Positions 1 through 10,030 of a stretch of 64,000 nucleotides of DNA are shown here, one piece after another (the stretch's first letter is position 1; each line of letters opens with the position of its first letter). The position numbers were made by a program, and so were the translations under genes. The stretch is from the NCBI GenBank assembly GCA_014653365.1, contig JACWEQ010000001.1, positions 124,001-188,000 of the forward strand, written 5' to 3'. The DNA comes from Pelagibacterales bacterium SAG-MED49. Its GTDB lineage: Bacteria; Pseudomonadota; Alphaproteobacteria; Pelagibacterales; Pelagibacteraceae. A model generated the notes under the pieces. That model ran no database searches, was not told the origin of the DNA, and was given only the letters and a program-made list of their open reading frames with translations.

Positions 1-1123
1 CTATATGCATTACATGTGAATATCTTTCTATAATAAAACTTTCTGTAACTTTAACTGAATTAATTTTTGATACTTTTCCAGCATCATTTCTCCCTAAATC
101 TAGAAGCATCAAGTGTTCTGAAAGTTCTTTTTTATCTTTAAGTAAATCTTTTTCATAAAATAGATCTTCCTTAGCTGTTTTTCCTCTTGGTCTTGTACCT
201 GCTATGGGTCTCACAGTTATTTTGCCATTCCTCAGTCTAACTAGTATTTCTGGGCTAGCACCAATTATTTGAAAATCATCAAAATTAAAGAAAAACATAA
301 ACGGAGAGGGATTTGTAATTCTTAATTTTTTATAAATATCTAATGGTTTTTTCGTTAATTTTGCCTCAAATCTTTGACTTAATACAACTTGAAAAATATC
401 TCCCAATTTAATGTAATCTTTAGCTTTATTGACCATTTTAATAAACTTGTTTTTAGGAGTGTTGGATTTAACCTTAATATTTTTAGCAATATGATTTATG
501 GAACTATTTAGACTTTTTGTGGAAGATTGAATTAATATTTTTGAAAGTTGCTTTTTGATTTCATCATATTTTTTTTGGTAATTATTAATTTTTTCATCAT
601 TAAAAATATTAATTATATAAAATATTTCTTTTTTTAAATTGTCATAAATTACGAGTGTTTTTGGTCTTAATAATCTGACATCAGGTAAGTTTAAATCATT
701 TTTACAATTGTTAGGTATTTTCTCAATATATCTAATTGAGTCATATGAAAAATATCCCGATATTAATGAACAAATTTTAGGTAATTTTTTTGGAGTTTCA
801 AATTTGAACTCCTCAATTATTTTCTCTATTAATTGATCTGGTTTTTCTTTTAATTTAATTTTTTTATTATTTTTAATTAAAAATGAGTTATTGTTATTGA
901 ATTCCCAAATTTTATCAGGATTTTTACCAAAAATTGTATATCTGCCTTTAATTTTACCTTTTTCAACAGACTCAAATATGAAGCTATTTTTTTCTACTAG
1001 AAAATTATCAATTAAATTAAGAACCTCATCATCATTCTTTACTTTTTTTGACGTATAGATTATTTGATTTTTCTTGCTTCTGTGTCGAAACTTAAAATCT
1101 TTGAAGCTTCGATTAATGATCAT
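1..1123 (-). CDS. trpE: Anthranilate synthase component I (3' end cut by window edge)
   Basis: Catalyses chorismate plus an amino donor to anthranilate, the first step of tryptophan synthesis. Not in the ORF track because it runs off the left edge; I translated the minus strand from the ATG at 1123. About 374 codons are present of the roughly 490 usual. An N-terminal 'FES...KGRY' element resembles the tryptophan-binding region of TrpE, followed by chorismate-binding signatures 'GDIFQVVLSQRF', 'PIAGTRPRG' and 'LLDLGRNDAGKVSK'; the last visible residues 'ERYSHVMHI' fit just before the catalytic C-terminus. Its start overlaps the stop of the PpiD-like gene (ATGA), so the two are co-transcribed. 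PabB is the alternative, but the feedback-site element and the ppiD-trpE order, common in alphaproteobacteria, favour TrpE. Confidence 0.93.
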   Translation of the reverse strand, partial: MIINRSFKDFKFRHRSKKNQIIYTSKKVKNDDEVLNLIDNFLVEKNSFIFESVEKGKIKGRYTIFGKNPDKIWEFNNNNSFLIKNNKKIKLKEKPDQLIEKIIEEFKFETPKKLPKICSLISGYFSYDSIRYIEKIPNNCKNDLNLPDVRLLRPKTLVIYDNLKKEIFYIINIFNDEKINNYQKKYDEIKKQLSKILIQSSTKSLNSSINHIAKNIKVKSNTPKNKFIKMVNKAKDYIKLGDIFQVVLSQRFEAKLTKKPLDIYKKLRITNPSPFMFFFNFDDFQIIGASPEILVRLRNGKITVRPIAGTRPRGKTAKEDLFYEKDLLKDKKELSEHLMLLDLGRNDAGKVSKINSVKVTESFIIERYSHVMHI

Positions 1124-2541
1124 TTGAAATAGTTTTTAACTCTATCAATAGTTTTTTGATTTAATTGTACTTGATATTTATCATTGAGTAATTGATCGTA
1201 AGACTGAAGAATAGTTTTTCTACTGTTGGTGTTTTGATTGTTTGCAAATTTTAGATAATTTTCATCAGTTCTGTTAAAGATATTTTTCTTTGAGCTTGCT
1301 AATTTAACTAGATATATATTATCATCTTTATCATTAACTAATGTAAAAGAATTAACAGGTAAAGAATAAAGAATTTTTACTGAATTTGTTTCGAATTTAC
1401 TATTATCATCGATGGAATTTAGAGTTAAGTATTCAATATTAGCACTACCCATTTCTAAAAATTTATTATTATCAAATTCTTTTTTTTGTATTTCTTCTAA
1501 AACACTTCTATTTTGATCAAACTTACCTTTTTGATAAATTAAATTACGTATTTCATTTTTAGTTGTTTGATTTGTTAAGTCAGGACCTCGATCATATTGG
1601 TTAGTAATAGAATATAATAAAAAGTTATCTCCATTTTCAATAAGATCTATTTTTGATGATCTTTTGGAATAGATTTTATCTTCGTTTAATTTTTCAATTG
1701 ATGTTGGAGTAAATTCCTTAATTTCTAAGACATTAACCTTAATATTCTTAAGAATTGTTTCAAAAGTATCTCCTTGAGAAATTTTATTTTCAATTTTGTC
1801 AATTTCATCAAAAAATTCTTGATTGAATTCCTCTAATCCAATCAAATTTTTAGGATTTAATACAACATATTTAAAATCAATATATTCTCTTTTTAATTGA
1901 TCTTTATTTTCTTCTAAAAATTTTTCAATTTCTAAATCAGTATAATCATTTTTTTCTTTATAAAAATTTATCATCGAAAAATATTCAAGATCTAAAGATT
2001 TGTTCTGTTCCTCAAATTTTTTTTCAATTAAAAATTTTGGAGTTATTGTTCCAGCACCAATTAAATCAAAGAGATGTTTTTGAAGTTCTCTATTTTTAAG
2101 TCGAAGTTCAAACATTGGTGCAGACATATTATTTGATAGTAAGAATTTTTCATATTTAGTTCTTTGAAATACTTTATTTTCATCAAGAAAGTTTTCATTT
2201 TCTTTTATCTTTTTTAAAACAGTAAATTCTGTAATAGATAAATCGAAGTCTTCTACTTCCAAATCTATCAAGGTTGTTGAGATAAGACCTGATAACAATT
2301 CTTCTATAATGTTGTTGTCTAAATTTTCCCTAATTGCCTGCTGTGAAATTTTACTTTCATTAAGGTAATTCATGAAATCTTGAGCCGTTACATTAGTTTT
2401 ATTTATTTTTGCAATGTTATTTTGATTGTTAGTACTGAAACCACCACCAAAACCACCAAATCCAAATGCAATGATAATTACTGCTATTAGGATTAGTCCA
2501 CCTAATTTTTTTCCACCAAAATTTTTTAAAGTTTTTATCAT
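1120..2541 (-). CDS. ppiD: PpiD-like membrane-anchored periplasmic chaperone
   Basis: Likely an inner-membrane-anchored periplasmic folding factor of the SurA_N/PpiD type. From the preferred ATG at 2541 (MIKTLKNFGGKK) it has one N-terminal membrane segment (about residues 13-31, with a glycine/phenylalanine-rich end), then a long helical periplasmic region typical of SurA_N. The track start at 2574 would leave only 23 bases to the divergent tpiA, so the internal ATG is preferred. At 473 aa it is shorter than the roughly 620 aa of E. coli PpiD. I cannot find the usual parvulin 'ARHIL'-type signature, so the isomerase domain may be degenerate or absent and the protein a chaperone only. Co-transcribed with trpE. 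Confidence 0.75.
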   Translation of the reverse strand: MIKTLKNFGGKKLGGLILIAVIIIAFGFGGFGGGFSTNNQNNIAKINKTNVTAQDFMNYLNESKISQQAIRENLDNNIIEELLSGLISTTLIDLEVEDFDLSITEFTVLKKIKENENFLDENKVFQRTKYEKFLLSNNMSAPMFELRLKNRELQKHLFDLIGAGTITPKFLIEKKFEEQNKSLDLEYFSMINFYKEKNDYTDLEIEKFLEENKDQLKREYIDFKYVVLNPKNLIGLEEFNQEFFDEIDKIENKISQGDTFETILKNIKVNVLEIKEFTPTSIEKLNEDKIYSKRSSKIDLIENGDNFLLYSITNQYDRGPDLTNQTTKNEIRNLIYQKGKFDQNRSVLEEIQKKEFDNNKFLEMGSANIEYLTLNSIDDNSKFETNSVKILYSLPVNSFTLVNDKDDNIYLVKLASSKKNIFNRTDENYLKFANNQNTNSRKTILQSYDQLLNDKYQVQLNQKTIDRVKNYFK

Positions 2542-2597
2542 CGTGTCATTAATATATTGATCTGTAAAAAACAAATCTATAGATTAAAAATTCAATT

Positions 2598-3338
2598 ATG
2601 ACAAATAAATATATGTATTTTATAGCTAATTGGAAAATGTTTGGCGATTTAAAAACTCTAAATTCACTGGATAAAGTTATAAAATTTTTAAAAGCTAATA
2701 AAAAAAATAAATTTAAATTAATTTATTGCCCTCCAAACACACTTATCCGTCCTTTATCAAAAAGACTTAAAAATACAAATATAGAAGTTGGCGCACAAAA
2801 TAGTCATGAAAATGAAAACTCTGGACCTTACACAGGTCATGTTAACTCAAAAATGTTAAAAAATGTTGGAGCCAAATACGTAATTTTAGGTCATTCAGAA
2901 AATAGACAAGAAGGTGAGAATGATAAATTAATTAATTTAAAAATTAAGAGTGCAATTAAAGCAGGCTTGAAGATTATTTTTTGTGTAGGAGAAACTTTAA
3001 AAGAAAAAAGAAACAGAAAAACTAATCAAGTTTTAGCAAGACAAATCAACAATGGCTTAAAATTGATTAATAATAAATCTAAAATCATTATTGCATATGA
3101 ACCTGTTTGGTCTATTGGAACAGGAGTAATTCCAAAATCAGAAGATTTAAAAAAATCTATATCGTTTATAAAAAGTAAATTTAGAAAAAAATCTCCAAAA
3201 GTCTTATATGGTGGCTCTGTTAATGCAAATAACATTATTGAATTAAAAAATATTAGTATGATTGATGGTTTTTTGATTGGTGGTGCCTCTCAAGACTCAA
3301 AAAAATTTATTGATATAATTAAAAAAACCTATAATTAG
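2598..3338 (+). CDS. tpiA: Triosephosphate isomerase
   Basis: Interconverts dihydroxyacetone phosphate and glyceraldehyde 3-phosphate in the cytoplasm. The 246-aa TIM barrel is of normal length. Visible active-site elements are 'NWKM' (Asn11, Lys13), 'ILGHSENR' with the electrophilic His, 'AYEPVWSIGTG' with the catalytic Glu and flexible-loop hinge, and the phosphate-binding 'YGGSVNANN'. An in-frame ATG five codons later (Met6) is an alternative start. It heads a plus-strand run with secG (7-base gap) and pyrG, an arrangement common in alphaproteobacteria. Confidence 0.97.
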   Translation: MTNKYMYFIANWKMFGDLKTLNSLDKVIKFLKANKKNKFKLIYCPPNTLIRPLSKRLKNTNIEVGAQNSHENENSGPYTGHVNSKMLKNVGAKYVILGHSENRQEGENDKLINLKIKSAIKAGLKIIFCVGETLKEKRNRKTNQVLARQINNGLKLINNKSKIIIAYEPVWSIGTGVIPKSEDLKKSISFIKSKFRKKSPKVLYGGSVNANNIIELKNISMIDGFLIGGASQDSKKFIDIIKKTYN

Positions 3339-3344
3339 TCCGTC

Positions 3345-3644
3345 ATGGAAACATTGCTTTTAGTTATTAACATCATCTTGGCTGTAATTTTGGTTTTACT
3401 GATTTTGTTGCAAAAATCAGAAGGTGGAGCATTGGGGATTGGTGTTTCTCAAGAAAACTTTATGTTATCAAGATCTGCTGGTGGCTTTATGACTAAAGCA
3501 ACCGCTGTTGTTGCTACTTTGTTTATAATTTGTAGCCTAGCATTAACTATAATTTCAAGAGCAGAATTAACACCCACAAGTTCTGTTTTAGACACTGTTG
3601 AAGAAAAAACTGAAGATACTCCTTCAATTCCAGAAAATAATTAA
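3345..3644 (+). CDS. secG: Protein-export membrane protein SecG
   Basis: Small subunit of the SecYEG translocon that assists SecA-driven export. The 99-aa protein has two predicted membrane segments (about residues 2-22 and 52-72) joined by the conserved loop 'LLQKSEGGALGIG', and a short acidic, proline-containing tail. It sits between tpiA and pyrG, its usual alphaproteobacterial position. Family and length agree well. Confidence 0.94.
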   Translation: METLLLVINIILAVILVLLILLQKSEGGALGIGVSQENFMLSRSAGGFMTKATAVVATLFIICSLALTIISRAELTPTSSVLDTVEEKTEDTPSIPENN

Positions 3645-3688
3645 TTAACTCTTTTCAATTCATTCTTTATTCGCTATAAGATAATTCC

Positions 3689-5305
3689 ATGGCGCGATAT
3701 ATATTTGTCACCGGCGGCGTGGTTTCTTCTTTAGGTAAAGGTCTTTCTTCAGCATCCCTAGCTTATCTTTTACAATCCAGAGGTTATAAAGTTAGATTAA
3801 GAAAATTGGATCCATATTTAAATGTTGATCCAGGAACAATGAGTCCATTTCAACATGGTGAAGTTTATGTAACAGATGATGGTGCAGAAACTGATTTAGA
3901 TTTAGGACATTATGAAAGATTTTCAGGAGTATCAGCAAAAAAATCAGACAATATTACAACGGGTAAAATTTATAGTGATGTTTTAAAAAAAGAACGTAAA
4001 GGCGAATACTTGGGTAAAACAGTTCAAGTTATTCCGCATATAACTGATCGAATAAAACAGTTTATTAAAAATGATTCATCAAAAGAGGATTTTGTTATTT
4101 GTGAAATAGGTGGAATTGTTGGTGATATCGAAAGCTTACCATTTGTTGAAGCTATTAGACAATTTGCAAATGATGTTGGAAAAAAAAATGCATTGTTTAT
4201 TCATTTAACATTAGTGCCATACCTAAAAGCATCTGATGAGATTAAAACAAAACCCACTCAACATTCAGTTAAAGAATTAAGAAGTATAGGTATCCAGCCT
4301 GATATTATAATTTGTAGATCTGAAAGACCAATACCACTAGAGCATAGAAAGAAAATCTCATTATTTTGTAATGTTGATATTAAAAATGTAATTGAGACAG
4401 TAGATGTTAGAACTATTTATGAAGCTCCTATGAGTTTTTATAGAGAGAAATTAGATCTTCAAGTATTGAATTATTTTAAATTAAAATCTAAAAAATCTGC
4501 AAACCTAAGTCCTTGGAAAAAAATCACTAAAATTATTTTACAAAATAAAAAACAAGTAAACATAGCAATTATTGGAAAATATGTAGAATTAAAAGATGCT
4601 TATAAATCTTTAGATGAAGCCTTAACTCACGGAGGTATAAATAATAAAATTAAAGTTAATTTAGTTAGAATAGATTCTGAAAAATTAAAAGTTTCAGAAA
4701 TTAAGAAAAAACTTAAAAATATTTCAGGGATATTAATTCCAGGTGGATTTGGCAAAAGGGGAACAGACGGAAAAATTGAAGCTATAAAACATGCAAGAGT
4801 AAACAAAATACCTTTTTTAGGAATTTGTTATGGAATGCAGATGGCAATTATTGAATTTGCTAGAAATCAATTGAATTTAAAAAATGCTACATCCAGTGAA
4901 TTTGATAGAAAAGGTTTACCAATAATTGGATTAATTAATGAGTGGTCTAAAGATGGAAAAATGATTAAAGGTACTGATAAAGACTTAGGTGGTACGATGA
5001 GATTAGGTTCATATAATGCAAAACTTAAAGACAATTCTTTAATTAGAAAAATTTATAAGTCAAAAATTATTAAAGAAAGACATAGACACAGATATGAAGT
5101 GAACATTGCTTTTAAAGATAAATTTGAAAAAAAAGGTATGATTTTCTCAGGATTATCGCCAGACAATAAGTTACCAGAGATTATAGAGTTAAAAAATCAT
5201 CCTTGGTTTATAGGAGTTCAGTTTCACCCAGAATTTAAATCTAGACCTTTAGCTCCTCATCCTTTATTCTCATCTTTTATCAAAGCAGCAAAAAATCATA
5301 AATGA
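3689..5305 (+). CDS. pyrG: CTP synthase
   Basis: ATP-dependent amination of UTP to CTP using glutamine. At 538 aa it is full length. The N-terminal synthetase domain begins '[15 protein letters not shown]' (nucleotide-binding loop). The C-terminal class I glutamine amidotransferase domain shows 'PGGFGKRG', the nucleophile in 'GICYGMQM' (Cys380) and the His/Glu pair in 'GVQFHPEF'. Its stop overlaps the kdsA start (ATGA), indicating translational coupling. Confidence 0.98.
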   Translation: MARYIFVTGGVVSSLGKGLSSASLAYLLQSRGYKVRLRKLDPYLNVDPGTMSPFQHGEVYVTDDGAETDLDLGHYERFSGVSAKKSDNITTGKIYSDVLKKERKGEYLGKTVQVIPHITDRIKQFIKNDSSKEDFVICEIGGIVGDIESLPFVEAIRQFANDVGKKNALFIHLTLVPYLKASDEIKTKPTQHSVKELRSIGIQPDIIICRSERPIPLEHRKKISLFCNVDIKNVIETVDVRTIYEAPMSFYREKLDLQVLNYFKLKSKKSANLSPWKKITKIILQNKKQVNIAIIGKYVELKDAYKSLDEALTHGGINNKIKVNLVRIDSEKLKVSEIKKKLKNISGILIPGGFGKRGTDGKIEAIKHARVNKIPFLGICYGMQMAIIEFARNQLNLKNATSSEFDRKGLPIIGLINEWSKDGKMIKGTDKDLGGTMRLGSYNAKLKDNSLIRKIYKSKIIKERHRHRYEVNIAFKDKFEKKGMIFSGLSPDNKLPEIIELKNHPWFIGVQFHPEFKSRPLAPHPLFSSFIKAAKNHK

Positions 5306-6126
5306 GTAGCATTAAAGTTAATTGTAACAATATAGAAATTTCAAACGATAATAAGATTTGTATTATTGCTGGACCTTGCCAACTTGAAACAGAACAACAT
5401 GCAATGGATATGGCGGGTAAAATCAAAGAAATTACAAATAAATTTGGTTTAGGATTTATTTACAAAACCTCGTTTGATAAAGCGAACAGAACCAGTCTTA
5501 AAGGACAAAGAGGAGCAGGTCTTGAGGCTTCACTTCCAGTATTTGATAAAATTAAAAAAGAATTAAATGTTCCAATTTTAACTGATATTCATAATGCAGA
5601 GCAATGTTCACTTCTAGCAAACCATGTTGATATATTGCAAATCCCAGCTTTTTTATGCAGACAGACAGATTTATTAATTGCTGCTGCAAAAACAAATAAA
5701 ATAATAAATGTAAAAAAAGGTCAGTTCTTAGCTCCATGGGATATGGTTAATGTTACAAAAAAAATTGCAGATTCTGGCAATCAAAATATTTTGGTAACTG
5801 AAAGAGGTGCAAGCTTTGGATATAATACATTAGTTTCTGACATGAGATCTTTACCAATCATGGCAAAGAATGGTTATCCAGTAATTTTTGATGCTACTCA
5901 TTCTGTTCAGCAACCTGGCGGACAAGGAGAATCTTCTGGTGGTCAAAGAGAATTTGTTGAATATCTAGCAAGGGCAGCGGTAGCTGTAGGTGTAGCTGGT
6001 GTTTTTATTGAAACTCATCAAGATCCAGATAACGCACCCTCAGATGGACCAAATATGGTTCCATTAGATAAATTGGAAAATTTGTTAAAACAATTAAACG
6101 ATATTGATAATTTAATAAAAAAATAG
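5302..6126 (+). CDS. kdsA: 3-deoxy-D-manno-octulosonate 8-phosphate synthase
   Basis: Condenses phosphoenolpyruvate with arabinose 5-phosphate to KDO8P, the precursor of the LPS inner-core sugar Kdo, so the cell makes Kdo-containing LPS. The 274-aa protein carries 'IAGPCQLET', 'KTSFDKANR' and '[12 protein letters not shown]', all hallmarks of KdsA rather than DAHP synthase. It overlaps pyrG by four bases and eno by one, in the pyrG-kdsA-eno order seen in many alphaproteobacteria. Confidence 0.97.
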   Translation: MSSIKVNCNNIEISNDNKICIIAGPCQLETEQHAMDMAGKIKEITNKFGLGFIYKTSFDKANRTSLKGQRGAGLEASLPVFDKIKKELNVPILTDIHNAEQCSLLANHVDILQIPAFLCRQTDLLIAAAKTNKIINVKKGQFLAPWDMVNVTKKIADSGNQNILVTERGASFGYNTLVSDMRSLPIMAKNGYPVIFDATHSVQQPGGQGESSGGQREFVEYLARAAVAVGVAGVFIETHQDPDNAPSDGPNMVPLDKLENLLKQLNDIDNLIKK

Positions 6127-7382
6127 TGAGTAAAATTTTAAAAGTAAAAGCACGTCAAGTATTTGACAGTAGAGGAAACCCCACAGTTGAAGCAGAAGTA
6201 TATACCAAAAATATTAGCGCTACTGCTATATGTCCATCTGGTGCATCTACTGGAACTTATGAGGCTTTTGAAAAAAGAGATAAGAATAACAAAAGATATT
6301 TAGGAAAAAGTGTATTTAGTGCTGTTAGCTTAGTTAACACTAAAATTTCAAACAAACTTAAAGGTCAAAGTGTCCATAATCAAGAACGGATTGATACTAT
6401 ATTAATCAATCTTGATGGCACAAGGCAAAAAACTAATCTTGGAGCAAATGCAATGTTAGCTGTTTCAATGGCTGTAAAAAAACTTTCAGCAAAAGTAAAA
6501 AAGGTACCTCTATATAAAACATTTACTGTTAAAAAAAATTTTCAATTACCTTATCCTTTAATGAATATTATTAATGGTGGAGCACATGCTAATAATGGCC
6601 TTAGAATTCAAGAATTTATGATTAGACCCGATAGAGCTAAAAGTTTCACTGATGCCATGAGAATTTGTTTTGTAGTTATTAAAAACTTAAGCAGAATAAT
6701 TAAAGATAAAGGTTTATCAACGTCTGTAGGTGATGAGGGTGGATTTGCTCCCATGATAAGTAGCAACAATCAAGCTTTAGATTTAATTGTTTTAGCTATT
6801 AAAAAATCAGGTTTTAAAAATGGAAAAGATGTTTCAATTTGCCTGGATGTTGCAGCTAATGAGTTATTTAAAAAGAGTAAATATTCAATTCATTCAAAAA
6901 ATTATATTTCAGTTGAAAAATCTATTAAAGAATATCAAAAAATTATAAAAAAATATAAAATTAAATCTATCGAAGATCCATTTGCAGAAAATGATTGGCT
7001 TGCTTGGAGTAAATTAATGAAATCAATAAAAGATGTTCAAATTGTTGGTGATGATTTGTACGTAACTAACCTTGAAAGGTTGAAAAAAGGTTTCTTAAAT
7101 ATTTCATCAAATTCAATTTTAATTAAATTGAATCAAATAGGTACCGTATCTGAAACATTGGATGTTATAAAATTTGCTCAAACTATAGGTTATAAAACAA
7201 TTATATCTCATCGATCTGGTGAAAGTGAAGATACATTCATTGCTGATTTAGCTGTTGGAACAAATTCTAATCAAATTAAAACAGGATCATTAGCTAGATC
7301 CGAACGTGTTGCAAAATATAATCAATTAATTCGTATCGAAGAAGAACTAGGAAAAAAAGCAAAGATGAATAAGATCAATTAA
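6126..7382 (+). CDS. eno: Enolase (GTG start)
   Basis: Glycolytic/gluconeogenic 2-phosphoglycerate dehydratase producing PEP, which also feeds kdsA next door. The 418-aa protein is of normal length with 'SGASTGTYEA', 'GDEGGFAP', metal ligands in 'CLDVAANE', 'SIEDPF' and 'VGDDLYVTN', and the C-terminal 'SHRSGESEDTF' loop. The start is a GTG embedded in the kdsA stop (TAGTG); the alignment of 'ILKVKARQVFDSRGNPT' with enolase N-termini supports it. The stop overlaps the start of the FtsB-like gene. Confidence 0.98.
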   Translation: MSKILKVKARQVFDSRGNPTVEAEVYTKNISATAICPSGASTGTYEAFEKRDKNNKRYLGKSVFSAVSLVNTKISNKLKGQSVHNQERIDTILINLDGTRQKTNLGANAMLAVSMAVKKLSAKVKKVPLYKTFTVKKNFQLPYPLMNIINGGAHANNGLRIQEFMIRPDRAKSFTDAMRICFVVIKNLSRIIKDKGLSTSVGDEGGFAPMISSNNQALDLIVLAIKKSGFKNGKDVSICLDVAANELFKKSKYSIHSKNYISVEKSIKEYQKIIKKYKIKSIEDPFAENDWLAWSKLMKSIKDVQIVGDDLYVTNLERLKKGFLNISSNSILIKLNQIGTVSETLDVIKFAQTIGYKTIISHRSGESEDTFIADLAVGTNSNQIKTGSLARSERVAKYNQLIRIEEELGKKAKMNKIN

Positions 7383-7684
7383 TGTTGACACTAATAAAAA
7401 GAAATTATTTTTTATTAACATCAATATTTTTGATTTTTTACTTTGCCTTTAATTTAGTATCAGGTGAAAGAGGTCTTTTTTCATATAATGATAAAAAAGA
7501 TCTTTTGTCTAACTTGAAAAAAGAAGAATTATTATTAACTAATAAAATAAAAGATTTGGATCATAAAAATTCGTTATTAAGTACAAATTTAGATCTTGAT
7601 TATGTCGAAATCTTAATAAGAGAAAGATTTTTGTTTGGTAAAAAAGATGAGACAATCTATATAATAAAAAAAGATGACAAATAA
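7382..7684 (+). CDS. ftsB: Septum formation initiator family protein (FtsB/DivIC-like)
   Basis: Probable divisome subunit of the FtsQ-B-L complex. The 100-aa protein has a short cytoplasmic N-terminus, one membrane segment (about residues 10-27) and a periplasmic helix predicted to be coiled coil (heptad-like leucines from '[16 protein letters not shown]'), ending in the family-typical '[20 protein letters not shown]'. Position directly after eno is characteristic. It overlaps the lipA start by 11 bases. Function is inferred from family and context. Confidence 0.85.
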   Translation: MLTLIKRNYFLLTSIFLIFYFAFNLVSGERGLFSYNDKKDLLSNLKKEELLLTNKIKDLDHKNSLLSTNLDLDYVEILIRERFLFGKKDETIYIIKKDDK

Positions 7685-8600
7685 AATTAGACATCCTGAA
7701 AAAGAAAATAAACCAATAAATCCTATTAAAAAAAAACCTGATTGGATCAGATCAAAACTTACGAACAGCAAAGAATTTTTCTTAACAAAAACAATTGTAA
7801 ATAATAATAATTTAGTAACTGTTTGTCAGGAAGCCAACTGTCCTAATATTACTGAATGTTGGAGTAAAAGACACGCAACATTTATGATTATGGGTGATAC
7901 TTGCACAAGAGCTTGTGCATTTTGTGATGTAAAAACTGGTTTACCTGGAAAATTAGATCAATTAGAGCCAGTTAAAATTGCTGAAGCTGTAAAAAAATTA
8001 AATTTAAAACATGTTGTGATCACCTCTGTTGATAGAGACGACCTTGAAGATGGTGGTTCAGAACATTTTTTTGAAGTAATTACTCAAACTAGAAAACAAA
8101 ATCCTGAAACTACTATTGAAGTTTTAACCCCTGATTTTTTAAGAAAAGGTGATGCTTACAAAAGAGTATTAGACGCTAATCCTGATGTGTTTAATCACAA
8201 TATTGAAACAGTACCAAGTCTATATTTAAAAGTTAGACCAGGTTCTAGATATTTTTCATCTTTGGAACTTTTAAAAAATGCAAAAAATGTTAACAAAAAT
8301 GTTTTTACAAAATCTGGCATTATGCTTGGTTTAGGTGAAAGTAGAGACGAAATTTTACAAGTCATGGATGATCTTAAAGCTGCAGAAGTAGATTTTTTAA
8401 CTATAGGACAATATTTGCAACCATCAACAAAGCATTATCCATTAGATAGATATTATACACCAAAAGAATTTGATGACTTAGGAACAATTGCTAAAGCAAA
8501 AGGTTTTCTTTTAGTTTCATCATCTCCTTTAACTAGATCGTCTTATCACGCCGATGAAGACTTTGCTAAACTACAACAAAACAGATTAAATAAACATTAA
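7674..8600 (+). CDS. lipA: Lipoyl synthase
   Basis: Radical-SAM enzyme inserting two sulfurs into octanoylated 2-oxoacid dehydrogenase and glycine-cleavage H proteins. The 308-aa protein shows the auxiliary-cluster cysteines '[12 protein letters not shown]' (Cys51, 56, 62), the radical-SAM cluster motif 'CTRACAFC' (Cys77, 81, 84) and the C-terminal serine in 'RSSYHADE'. It starts inside ftsB and ends overlapping the COQ10-like gene. In many alphaproteobacteria pyruvate dehydrogenase genes lie between ftsB and lipA; none do here. Confidence 0.97.
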   Translation: MTNKIRHPEKENKPINPIKKKPDWIRSKLTNSKEFFLTKTIVNNNNLVTVCQEANCPNITECWSKRHATFMIMGDTCTRACAFCDVKTGLPGKLDQLEPVKIAEAVKKLNLKHVVITSVDRDDLEDGGSEHFFEVITQTRKQNPETTIEVLTPDFLRKGDAYKRVLDANPDVFNHNIETVPSLYLKVRPGSRYFSSLELLKNAKNVNKNVFTKSGIMLGLGESRDEILQVMDDLKAAEVDFLTIGQYLQPSTKHYPLDRYYTPKEFDDLGTIAKAKGFLLVSSSPLTRSSYHADEDFAKLQQNRLNKH

Positions 8601-9037
8601 TGCCCAAAGCCTCAGTAACTAGGCAGATAGCGCGTGAAAAGCAAAAATTAATTGATTTTGTTTTAGATATTGAAAAATATCCTGAATTCATTCCTTTTTG
8701 CATAGATTCAAAAGTTTATGAAAAAGAAGATAAAGAAGATGAGATAGCAATTATTGCAGATCTCACTATTGGTAAAAAACCTTTTGTGGACACTTATAAA
8801 AGCGATGTTCGTTATGATAAAAAAAATGACTCAATTTATGTAACAAATATTGGGGGTCCTTTAAAACATCTTGAAAACAACTGGAAATTTATACAAAAAG
8901 AAAATTATACTGAAGTACGATTTGATGTTGATTTTGAAATTAAAAATAAGTTTTTAAATTTAATTATGACAAAATCTTTTCAATTTGGTTTAAATAAAAT
9001 TGCCGATGCTTTTCAGAAAAAAGCCGAAAGTCTCTGA
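8600..9037 (+). CDS. COQ10/RatA-type START-domain protein
   Basis: Member of the polyketide cyclase/START family related to mitochondrial COQ10 and bacterial RatA. The 145-aa single domain starts with 'QLIDFVLDIEKYPEFIPFC'-like sequence, typical of these hydrophobic-ligand binders, and ends in the long C-terminal helix 'FGLNKIADAFQKKAESL'. In alphaproteobacteria the gene regularly follows lipA, and a role in ubiquinone handling is usually inferred. The start is a one-base overlap with lipA (TAATG). Confidence 0.85.
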   Translation: MPKASVTRQIAREKQKLIDFVLDIEKYPEFIPFCIDSKVYEKEDKEDEIAIIADLTIGKKPFVDTYKSDVRYDKKNDSIYVTNIGGPLKHLENNWKFIQKENYTEVRFDVDFEIKNKFLNLIMTKSFQFGLNKIADAFQKKAESL

Positions 9038-9068
9038 TAACAATAAGTTTTATATCTAAATAATATCT

Positions 9069-9527
9069 TTAAATTAAAGATTTTATAATTCTTATAGTTC
9101 TTTTAACTGTAGCTTTCTGAATAGCTTTTCTACTTTTTTGTTTAAATAGATTTTTAGTAATCAGAATTTTATTATTTTTTTTCACTCCAATATAAACTAA
9201 TCCTACAGGTTTAGATTTTGTTCCACCATTAGGTCCAGCAATGCCAGTAATTGAAACATTAATTTGAGCTTTAGAAATTTTTGCTAAATTTTTAACCATA
9301 GCCTCACAACACTGAGGGCTTACAGCACCATATTTTTGAATAATACTTTTGTTTACTCTTAAAACACTTATTTTTGCTTGATTTGAATAAGTAACAAGAC
9401 CTAGACTAAATACTTTTGATGCTCCACTTATTGAAGTTGTTTCTGAAGCAAGCATCCCACCAGTACAGGATTCAGCAAAAGCAATTTTAAATTTTTTTTT
9501 AGTAAGTATTTTTACAAGGTTCTTCAT
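9069..9527 (-). CDS. pncC: CinA C-terminal domain protein / nicotinamide-nucleotide amidase
   Basis: Stand-alone CinA-C domain, probably NMN amidohydrolase recycling nicotinamide mononucleotide in NAD metabolism. From the preferred ATG at 9527 it is 152 aa, with the family motifs 'AFAESCTGGMLASE', 'GAVSPQCCEAM' and 'ITGIAGPNGGT'. The longer track ORF adds 22 residues read through pgpA; the ATG at 9527 forms TAATG with the pgpA stop, so I choose it. Operon order ispDF-pgpA-pncC on the minus strand. Confidence 0.9.
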   Translation of the reverse strand: MKNLVKILTKKKFKIAFAESCTGGMLASETTSISGASKVFSLGLVTYSNQAKISVLRVNKSIIQKYGAVSPQCCEAMVKNLAKISKAQINVSITGIAGPNGGTKSKPVGLVYIGVKKNNKILITKNLFKQKSRKAIQKATVKRTIRIIKSLI

Positions 9528-10030
9528 TATAAAATGTAGCTTTTTAAAACCATGAAGCAAATTAAAGATAAGACAACGTAAAATCCAGCGCAAACATCAT
9601 CCATTATCACGCCAAAACTATTTTTATGTTTTTTATCAAAATAACTAACTGGAAATGGTTTTACGATGTCAAAGTATCTGAATAATATAAAGCAAACACC
9701 ATAAAATATTATTGCTTCATCCGGCTCTTTAACATTTCCATGTGAAACTTCGTAAAGGAATATAGGTATTGATTGTCCAATAAATTCATCAATAACTATT
9801 TCTCCTGGATCCTTGTTTTCACTATTTTTAGTGTGATTTGTGACAGCAATGAACGAATATATAAAAATTATTAATATTCCTAAAAGTATTAAGTTCGAAT
9901 TTATATTTAAAACATGAAAACAAAAATAAAGGATTAATACTGTAGCTAATGAACCAATCGTACCTGGTATATACTTTATTTTACCAAGCCCAAACATAGT
10001 AACAAATAAAAGATTAAATGTTTTAATCAT
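9527..10030 (-). CDS. pgpA: Phosphatidylglycerophosphatase A
   Basis: Removes the terminal phosphate of phosphatidylglycerophosphate to give phosphatidylglycerol at the inner membrane. From the ATG at 10030 it is 167 aa. Diagnostic features are 'GLGKIKYIPGTIGSLATVL', several membrane spans and the 'DPGEIVIDEFIGQ' metal/phosphate-binding stretch. A longer start at 10048 (six more residues) is possible; both overlap the ispDF 3' end. It belongs to the ispDF-pgpA-pncC run. Confidence 0.93.
   Translation of the reverse strand: MIKTFNLLFVTMFGLGKIKYIPGTIGSLATVLILYFCFHVLNINSNLILLGILIIFIYSFIAVTNHTKNSENKDPGEIVIDEFIGQSIPIFLYEVSHGNVKEPDEAIIFYGVCFILFRYFDIVKPFPVSYFDKKHKNSFGVIMDDVCAGFYVVLSLICFMVLKSYIL

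Noticed and set aside
3026-3235. Minus-strand ORF inside tpiA, and similar antisense ORFs (5552, 14973, 17518, 18037, 20220, 21336, 24149, 24626, 26257, 33654, 34694, 37173, 38071, 38995, 43823, 46528, 50313, 56383, 56749, 58651, 60355)
   Set aside because: They lie fully inside strongly supported genes on the other strand, have no ribosome sites or recognisable domains and read as mirror images of conserved codons.
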